This document shows positions 1 through 5,077 of a stretch of DNA of 5,077 nucleotides, in pieces (positions within the stretch are counted from its first letter, which is position 1; each line of letters opens with the position of its first letter). The notes beneath the pieces were generated by a model, which worked only from the letters and a program-made list of their open reading frames with translations, ran no database searches and had not been told where the DNA came from. Origin of the DNA: an uncultured Saprospirales bacterium. Lineage in GTDB: Bacteria; Bacteroidota; Bacteroidia; Chitinophagales; Saprospiraceae. The stretch is taken from contig CALAZP010000058.1 of the NCBI GenBank assembly GCA_937926355.1, positions 1-5,077 on the forward strand, written 5' to 3'. A program made the translations under genes and the position numbers.

Positions 1-2876
1 CGAAATTAGATACTCGTATTTTGGAAACTTCCACTCGATCCAATGCAGCCACTGCTTTACAGGGTACGGTTGCTGGATTGAGGGTGACCAATACTACGGG
101 ACAACCAGGTTCCACTCCGAGAATCGTTATGAGAGGGGGAACCAATTTTAGTGAGGGAGATGCTCCACTTATTTTGGTGGATGGTATTCCCAGTTCATTT
201 TACGCTTTGAATTCGGATGATATCGAGTCGATTGAGGTATTAAAGGATGCTGCTGCAACAGCTATTTATGGAGCCAGATCTGCTAATGGTGTCATTTTAA
301 TTACCACTAAGTCTGGTAAGAAGGGTAAGTCTTCGGTGAATTATAAGTTCAAATACAGCACCAATCAGGAGCGTAATGATCAACAATACCTGGGTGCAGA
401 AGACCACATTAATTACAATCGCCAATCAATTGCATGGTTTAGAGAAGCGAATAATAATCCGGGAGCCTTTGGCGCATTTTTAGATGCCAATCAAGGAGCA
501 GGCACGGGCAATAACGCTACTAATGATCCTTTTACGGTTCAATTATTGACGGATGCCAATCGGTATTTACTCAATCAACCTGGTTGGCAATCTATTCCCG
601 ATATTCTGGATCCATCCAGAAGTATTGTCTTTTATGACAACCAAGGTGTTGGGGATAGGATCTATCAAAATAGTTTTACCCAGGACCACTATTTGTCTTT
701 TGACGGAGGTAATGAGCAGGGTACTTACTACTTAGGTTTAGGTATTTTAGATAATGACGGTTTGGTATTGGGTTCTGGTTTTAAGCGGTATTCTGCTAAA
801 TTAAGTGGATCTTATAAGATAGCGGAAAACCTTACGGTGAATGCCAATATATTGTATTCTCACTCTAATTTGGGATTAAGTCCTTTGGGCAGTGATGATA
901 GGGTATTTAGAAGATTTCAGGGGCAAGCGCCGACAGCTAGGACATTTGATAGTAATCCTGACGGTACTTTTTCAGATGTATATGCAGTGGGCCAAAACCA
1001 AGGTTTTGGTAATCCATTGTACTATCGAGATAAATTTGTTCGCAACAATTTGGAGCAGCGATTATCTGCAGTGGCTGGATTCAGCTGGAGCATAATGGAT
1101 AATTTGATTTTCAAGGTGACTGGAAGTCATTTTACTATCAACAACCATAATGCCAACTTTGATAAAGCCTATAGAGTAGGAAGTACCTCTGGACCTTTGA
1201 GAAATACCCGTAACGCTTCAGTGAGTCTTTCGAGAACCCTTCGCAATCAGTTGACTGGAACGTTAAATTACGAGAAGCAGATTGGGAAGCACAATCTCAA
1301 TATTTTAGCAGGTTCTGAATATTTCAGCGATTACATTTACAATACTTCAGCTGGCACAAGGAATTCTCCTACAGATTTGATTCAGACACTTAATGCTGGA
1401 GCGGAGGCTAATGGTATTCCTAATAGTTTTGAAACGGGTTATGTGCTGACTTCATACTTTGGACGGGCTTTATATGAGTATGACAATAGATTTTTATTGG
1501 GGTTGACCTTTAGAAATGATGGATCTTCTCGTTTGGGAAATAATAAGTTTGACTTTTTCCCTGGAGTATCCTTTGGTTGGAATCTACACAATGAAGCTTT
1601 CTTTGCCAATTCTGGTTTGGGGAATGTATTTGATAGATTCAAGCCAAGAGTTAGTTATGGGGTCAATGGTAACCAGAATGTACTGAGCAATTTTGGTGTT
1701 TTTGGTTCTTATGGTTCCACAGGTGTGTATGATGGTCAGACGGGTTATGCCAATTCAGGACTACCTATTTTGGACTTGTTATGGGAAAAATCTACCACTT
1801 TTAATGTAGGTTTTGACATTTCTGTTCTGAATAACAGATTGAATATTATTACGGATATCTATTCAAGAGATATTAAGGACAAACTTGCTCCGCAGTTATT
1901 GCCTTTCTATACTGGATTCAGTTCTATTACTACCAATAATGGTACTTTGCGAAATAGAGGATTTGAATTAGAGTTGAATGCTGACCTAGTTAGAAAAGGA
2001 GATTTGATTTGGAATTTTGGAGCCACACTAACATCTAACAGGAATTATGTAGTTCAGTTACCTGAAAATGATAATGAATTAAACAGACAAGGAGGTACAG
2101 AAATCTGGAATGCTGCTACTGGTCAAGTAGAGTGGGTAGGAGGTTTGCAAGAGGGTCAAAGATTTGGTGGAGATTTAATTGTTGCCTTTATTCAAGAGGG
2201 CATTTATTCTTCTCAAGCTGAAGCAGATGCAGATAATGAAATTACGGACCAATACATGCCGGGTTTTAGTCGGAATAGAAGATGGGCTGGTGATGTAAAA
2301 TGGAAGGATGTTAATGGTGATGGAACGATCAATTATTTGGATAGAGAGGTAATTGGTAGGACTACGCCTACTTTGGTGGGTGGATTCTCCAATTCTGTCA
2401 GTTACAAAAATTTCAGTTTGTATGTAAAAGCTGATTTTGCAGTTGGTCACATGGTTTGGAATCATATCAAAAATAAGGGTTATGCGCAGACCCAGGGTAA
2501 TCTTGCGCAGCCGGAAGAAGTCTTGGAGTCTTGGACACCGGACAATCCAAATGCAGAATGGCCCAGGTTCGTTTTTGTTAACGGTACAAGAAATGTCTGG
2601 AGAGGCAACGAATCTTCCGGAAGTTTGCAGAATTACGGCAACAATAAATTCTGGGAAAAGGGAGACTATTTGGCCATTAGGGAATTGACTTTAAATTATA
2701 ATGTTCCAGAAAGACTTTTAAACAATGTAGTTAGTCGGGTCAATATTTTTGCTACCGGTAGTAACCTGCATTATTTTAAGAGCATGAGTGGGGATACCCC
2801 TGAAATAGGTGGAGTTCAATACGGTGCTTTTCCATTACCCAAGACCTATACCTTTGGTGTTAATGTAACCTTTTAA
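1..2876 (+). CDS. SusC/RagA-family TonB-dependent outer-membrane transporter, 5'-truncated
   Basis: This is the outer-membrane barrel of a SusCD importer, which moves oligosaccharides or other glycan fragments into the periplasm using TonB-ExbBD energy. The reading frame is open from the left edge (first whole codon at base 3). The TTG at 21 is internal, since conserved plug sequence precedes and follows it. About 957 residues are visible. Residues 1-106 are the plug domain, with ALQGTVAGLRV, IVMRGG, LILVDGIP and the hallmark IESIEVLKDAAATAIYG followed by GVILITTKSG. The rest is a beta-barrel of alternating aromatic strands, ending in the classical C-terminal strand YTFGVNVTF with terminal Phe. 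An acidic EF-hand-like loop, DVNGDGTINYLD, lies at 2307-2342, as is common in SusC proteins. The signal peptide, carboxypeptidase-regulatory-like N-terminal domain and TonB box are outside the window. The frame is intact, so the gene looks functional. The substrate cannot be read from the sequence; the downstream lyase suggests sialic acid or a sialoglycan (NanO-like), which is inference. Confidence 0.97.
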   Translation, partial: KLDTRILETSTRSNAATALQGTVAGLRVTNTTGQPGSTPRIVMRGGTNFSEGDAPLILVDGIPSSFYALNSDDIESIEVLKDAAATAIYGARSANGVILITTKSGKKGKSSVNYKFKYSTNQERNDQQYLGAEDHINYNRQSIAWFREANNNPGAFGAFLDANQGAGTGNNATNDPFTVQLLTDANRYLLNQPGWQSIPDILDPSRSIVFYDNQGVGDRIYQNSFTQDHYLSFDGGNEQGTYYLGLGILDNDGLVLGSGFKRYSAKLSGSYKIAENLTVNANILYSHSNLGLSPLGSDDRVFRRFQGQAPTARTFDSNPDGTFSDVYAVGQNQGFGNPLYYRDKFVRNNLEQRLSAVAGFSWSIMDNLIFKVTGSHFTINNHNANFDKAYRVGSTSGPLRNTRNASVSLSRTLRNQLTGTLNYEKQIGKHNLNILAGSEYFSDYIYNTSAGTRNSPTDLIQTLNAGAEANGIPNSFETGYVLTSYFGRALYEYDNRFLLGLTFRNDGSSRLGNNKFDFFPGVSFGWNLHNEAFFANSGLGNVFDRFKPRVSYGVNGNQNVLSNFGVFGSYGSTGVYDGQTGYANSGLPILDLLWEKSTTFNVGFDISVLNNRLNIITDIYSRDIKDKLAPQLLPFYTGFSSITTNNGTLRNRGFELELNADLVRKGDLIWNFGATLTSNRNYVVQLPENDNELNRQGGTEIWNAATGQVEWVGGLQEGQRFGGDLIVAFIQEGIYSSQAEADADNEITDQYMPGFSRNRRWAGDVKWKDVNGDGTINYLDREVIGRTTPTLVGGFSNSVSYKNFSLYVKADFAVGHMVWNHIKNKGYAQTQGNLAQPEEVLESWTPDNPNAEWPRFVFVNGTRNVWRGNESSGSLQNYGNNKFWEKGDYLAIRELTLNYNVPERLLNNVVSRVNIFATGSNLHYFKSMSGDTPEIGGVQYGAFPLPKTYTFGVNVTF

Positions 2877-2887
2877 ATTAATTGACG

Positions 2888-4396
2888 ATGAAAAATATAA
2901 TAACAACAATTGCGACAGCATTTTTAATAATAAGCTGTTCAAGTGAATTGGATATATCGAGTCCTAGTGAGCTTACGGCAGCTGGCTTTTGGGATACCGA
3001 AGAAGGGGCGACTACTGCTCATACTGGACTATATGCCAATTTACGAGGGGAAGCTTGGGATATCTTTTTAATGGGAGAAATTCGAAGCGATATATGGGGA
3101 GGAAGAACTTATGAATCCCCTTCCTATGTAGATTTAATTGAATCAAATATCACTATTTCAACAGCTCCGTTTAGCGGTTGGGCTGGTTTTTATACCTTGA
3201 TTCACCGAGTTAACGATTTTCTTATCAATATTCCGAATGTTGAATTTACAAGTGAAAGCGTTAAGAATCACATGATAGGACAAGCTTTAGGAATACGTGC
3301 TTTTTATTATTACAATCTTTTGAAAACATGGGGAGCAGTGCCTATTATTTTGGAACCTTTTACTGAAATTGATCCAAGTGGTTTGAGTAGGGCTCGGTCT
3401 TCTGAATCAGAGGTGTTGCAACAAATCAAATCTGATTTGGAGGCTTCCCTACAAGCTTTTGGAACTGACAATAGTTTGTTTAGAGGTTCCAAAAATTACT
3501 GGTCTAAAGCGGCAACATTGGCACTAAAAGGAGATGTATTTCTCTGGTCAGCAAGCCTTCTTGGTGGAGGTTCAGCGGATTACAACGAAGCTAAAAGCGC
3601 CCTACAGCAAATTGGTTCAATGGGTTTCTCATTAGAGAGTAGTTTTGAAAACTTATGGGGAGTTGAAAATGAAAATAACTCGGAATTTATTTTTGCTGTA
3701 CAATATAAGAGAGATGAAGCCTCTAATATTTACAACTTTTTTACCGGAAGAAGTACTGAAATCAATCCACAATTCGACGAAGAAGGGAATTCAATGAGTT
3801 CTTTCATCATTGCTGGAGCTAATCGTTTTGGTCAATCAGAAAAGACTATTCAACTATTAGAAGATGAAGCCGATTCTAGGAAGAAAGGTACGTTTATTCG
3901 TTTATATACCGATGACAATGGAGGAGCTGGCTATAATAGTTACGATGAGTCTAAGTATTTTGGTTCCATTTTTAAGAAGTTTTTGGGAAGAGTAGATGGT
4001 AGCGATAGAATTTTTGAAAATGATGTTCCAATCTATAGATATGCTGATGTTCTTTTGCTTCTAGCTGAGGCCAAAATTGGGTTAGGAGAAGATCCCTCTG
4101 GAGAAATTAATGCAATAAGGCAGCGGGCCTTTGGAGATAATTTTGACTCAGCTCTTCACGGATTTGTAAGTGGGAGTTCAGAGGACAACAAAAATGCCTT
4201 ATTAGATGAACGCTATAAAGAGTTTATCGGCGAAGGCAAAAGATGGTGGGATTTAAGAAGAGCTGGTAATTCATACGTTCTTGAGAATATTTCATTCCTC
4301 AATCCAGGTGATGAGTATAAACTGATATTACCTGTAAGTGAGTCAATGATTGGACGTAACCCCTTATTAGAACAGACGCCCGGATATACTAACTAA
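2888..4396 (+). CDS. SusD/RagB-family surface glycan-binding lipoprotein (RagB/SusD nutrient uptake)
   Basis: This lipoprotein is the lid that covers the SusC barrel outside the cell and binds the incoming glycan. It is complete at 502 residues, within the usual SusD size range. I chose ATG 2888 over TTG 2882, which would only add two residues. Residues 1-16 form a short type II signal peptide with lipobox LIISC, lipidated at Cys17. The following SSELD is an acidic stretch like Bacteroidota surface-export signals. Family motifs include the N-terminal helical segment GQALGIRAFYYYNLLKTWG (131-149), then VPII; RYADVLLLLAEAK (384-396); and, in the C-terminal SusD/RagB domain, DERYKEFIGEGKRWWDLRR (440-458) and LILPVSESMIGRNPLLEQ, with PGY close to the end. 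The gene begins 11 bp after the susC stop, so the two are almost certainly cotranscribed. No Shine-Dalgarno sequence is seen before the start, only AT-rich leader, as is normal in this phylum. A terminator-like hairpin follows. The ligand is unknown; NanU-like sialic-acid binding is inferred only from the neighbouring lyase. Confidence 0.96.
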   Translation: MKNIITTIATAFLIISCSSELDISSPSELTAAGFWDTEEGATTAHTGLYANLRGEAWDIFLMGEIRSDIWGGRTYESPSYVDLIESNITISTAPFSGWAGFYTLIHRVNDFLINIPNVEFTSESVKNHMIGQALGIRAFYYYNLLKTWGAVPIILEPFTEIDPSGLSRARSSESEVLQQIKSDLEASLQAFGTDNSLFRGSKNYWSKAATLALKGDVFLWSASLLGGGSADYNEAKSALQQIGSMGFSLESSFENLWGVENENNSEFIFAVQYKRDEASNIYNFFTGRSTEINPQFDEEGNSMSSFIIAGANRFGQSEKTIQLLEDEADSRKKGTFIRLYTDDNGGAGYNSYDESKYFGSIFKKFLGRVDGSDRIFENDVPIYRYADVLLLLAEAKIGLGEDPSGEINAIRQRAFGDNFDSALHGFVSGSSEDNKNALLDERYKEFIGEGKRWWDLRRAGNSYVLENISFLNPGDEYKLILPVSESMIGRNPLLEQTPGYTN

Positions 4397-4425
4397 TGAT
4401 ATATCGCTTTTAAAACTTTTTTGGT

Positions 4426-4461
4426 AAAAGAGAGTTGCATCAACTCTCTTTTTCTTTTTTT
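4426..4461 (+). terminator. Intrinsic terminator or attenuator between susD and the lyase gene
   Basis: The left arm AAAAGAGAGTTG (4426-4437), a CAT loop (4438-4440) and the right arm CAACTCTCTTTT (4441-4452) pair perfectly over 12 bp. A T-rich tract interrupted by one C runs on to 4461. This has the form of a rho-independent terminator for the + strand, beginning 29 bases after the susD stop. The next gene is on the same strand and starts only 19 bases after the T-tract, so the hairpin may act as a partial terminator, keeping susCD mRNA levels above those of the catabolic genes. It could instead mark the true operon end, or stabilise the 3' end of a processed susCD message. The arms are A/U-rich at the base, so efficiency is uncertain. 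Confidence 0.85.
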
Positions 4462-4480
4462 CATTTTAAAATAGTTGATT

Positions 4481-5077
4481 TTGGAACAACCAAGAATCAT
4501 TGCGGCAGCTTTTGCTCCTATGTCAGCTGACAAAAACATAGATGTAAATGCTTTAAATAGCTATAGTAAATATTTGCAGGCTCAAAAAGTTAGTGGAGTT
4601 TTCATCAATGGGTCAACAGGTGATTTTCCTTCTTTAACTGCGGAGGAGCGAAAATCAATAACCTTAGAATGGTCCCATTATCGCTTGCCAAATTTCAAAG
4701 TAATCGACCATGTTGGTCATACTAGTTTAAAAATTGCAACGGATTTGGCAAAATACGCTGCTGATAAAGTGGATGGGATTGCGGCTATTGCACCGTATTA
4801 TTTCAAACCTAAATCGATAGATAGTTTGGTGGACTATTGCACTGAAATAGCTGAATGTGCGCCGGATTTGCCTTTTTATTATTATCACCTACCCATTCTG
4901 ACTGGGGTCGATTTTGTGATGGTTGAATTTATGGAAAAAGTGATTACCAGGATTCCAAATTTTAAGGGGATTAAATTCACTCATGATAATTTTGATGATT
5001 TTGTTAAGTGTCGAGAATTTGCAAATGCTGGATATGAAATGCTTTTCGGTTTCGATGAATATTTTTTAGATAGTTTG
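4481..5077 (+). CDS. nanA: N-acetylneuraminate lyase (NPL-like, DHDPS/NAL superfamily), 3'-truncated
   Basis: This is a cytoplasmic class I aldolase expected to split N-acetylneuraminate into N-acetylmannosamine and pyruvate, the first intracellular step of sialic-acid catabolism. The window holds 199 codons, roughly two thirds of a family-typical protein of about 300 residues, and the frame runs off the right edge. The TIM-barrel start is IIAAAFAPM (6-14). NGSTGDFPSLTAEER (43-57) carries the pyruvate-carboxylate-binding Ser45-Thr46. FYYYHLPILTGV (132-143) holds the catalytic Tyr135. FKGIKF (161-166) holds the Schiff-base Lys165, and FGFDE (189-193) matches the Gly/Asp/Glu substrate contacts of E. 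coli NanA. The YYYH and GIKF wording resembles vertebrate NPL more than E. coli NanA. A TTG at 4481 is the preferred start: a stop lies in frame at 4472, the first ATG (4520) would remove the first beta strand, and TTG 4475 is an alternative. No Shine-Dalgarno sequence is visible. Asp48 replaces the usual Glu. A related aldolase acting on another 2-keto-3-deoxy sugar acid is possible but less likely. Confidence 0.9.
   Translation, partial: MEQPRIIAAAFAPMSADKNIDVNALNSYSKYLQAQKVSGVFINGSTGDFPSLTAEERKSITLEWSHYRLPNFKVIDHVGHTSLKIATDLAKYAADKVDGIAAIAPYYFKPKSIDSLVDYCTEIAECAPDLPFYYYHLPILTGVDFVMVEFMEKVITRIPNFKGIKFTHDNFDDFVKCREFANAGYEMLFGFDEYFLDSL

Noticed and set aside
21..23. TTG at 21 as the start of the susC-like gene
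   Set aside because: The frame is open to the left edge and the residues before it continue the plug domain. The gene is cut by the window, not started here.
1439..1642. Minus-strand open frame opposite the SusC barrel
   Set aside because: It lies wholly inside the strongly supported SusC coding region and its translation shows no recognisable domain, so it is a shadow frame.
2175..2465. Minus-strand 96-residue open frame opposite SusC
   Set aside because: It is antisense to conserved SusC sequence including the acidic loop, and its composition is not protein-like. I treat it as chance.
2437..2688. Plus-strand 83-residue open frame in an alternative frame of SusC
   Set aside because: It overlaps the SusC 3' region completely, with no family motif. 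It is unlikely to be an overprinted gene.
4411..4424. Possible Bacteroidota -7 promoter element before the lyase (T-rich stretch ending in TTTGG)
   Set aside because: The TA of the TAnnTTTG consensus is CT here, no clear -33 element was found, and any transcript would have to pass through the hairpin. Too weak to annotate.
4426..4461. The hairpin as a riboswitch or protein operator
   Set aside because: It is a single short perfect stem with a minimal loop and T-tract, which a terminator explains fully. No aptamer-like structure surrounds it.

Overview
The window reads as a polysaccharide/glycan-utilisation locus of a Bacteroidota bacterium. The diagnostic evidence is a tandem SusC-type TonB-dependent outer-membrane transporter and SusD-type surface lipoprotein, a pairing essentially confined to that phylum. 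AT-rich DNA, the lack of Shine-Dalgarno sequences before the starts, and a T-rich intrinsic terminator fit this. The genus cannot be fixed from the sequence; a marine or environmental flavobacterium or cytophagian is a guess.

Layout, all on the + strand: (1) bases 1-2876 are the 3' part of a susC-like gene, cut by the left edge inside the plug domain. (2) After an 11-bp gap, bases 2888-4396 are a complete susD-like lipoprotein gene. (3) The 84-bp gap 4397-4480 holds a perfect 12-bp hairpin with a T-tract, an intrinsic terminator or attenuator. (4) Bases 4481-5077 are the first 199 codons of an N-acetylneuraminate lyase-like gene (nanA/NPL type, DHDPS superfamily). It starts at a non-ATG codon and is cut by the right edge.

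Working model: SusD caps the SusC barrel on the cell surface and captures a glycan or sugar, SusC imports it to the periplasm using TonB energy, and after inner-membrane transport the cytoplasmic aldolase cleaves the released sialic acid to N-acetylmannosamine and pyruvate. This resembles the NanO-NanU-NanA arrangement known from sialic-acid users such as Tannerella forsythia. The sialic-acid assignment rests on the lyase alone, because SusC and SusD sequences do not reveal substrate by eye. I see no convincing minus-strand gene, RNA gene, mobile element or CRISPR array, and no evidence of a wholly new system. The points most worth a second look are the terminator/attenuator placed directly before a TTG-started lyase and the lyase's departures from the classical family signature.
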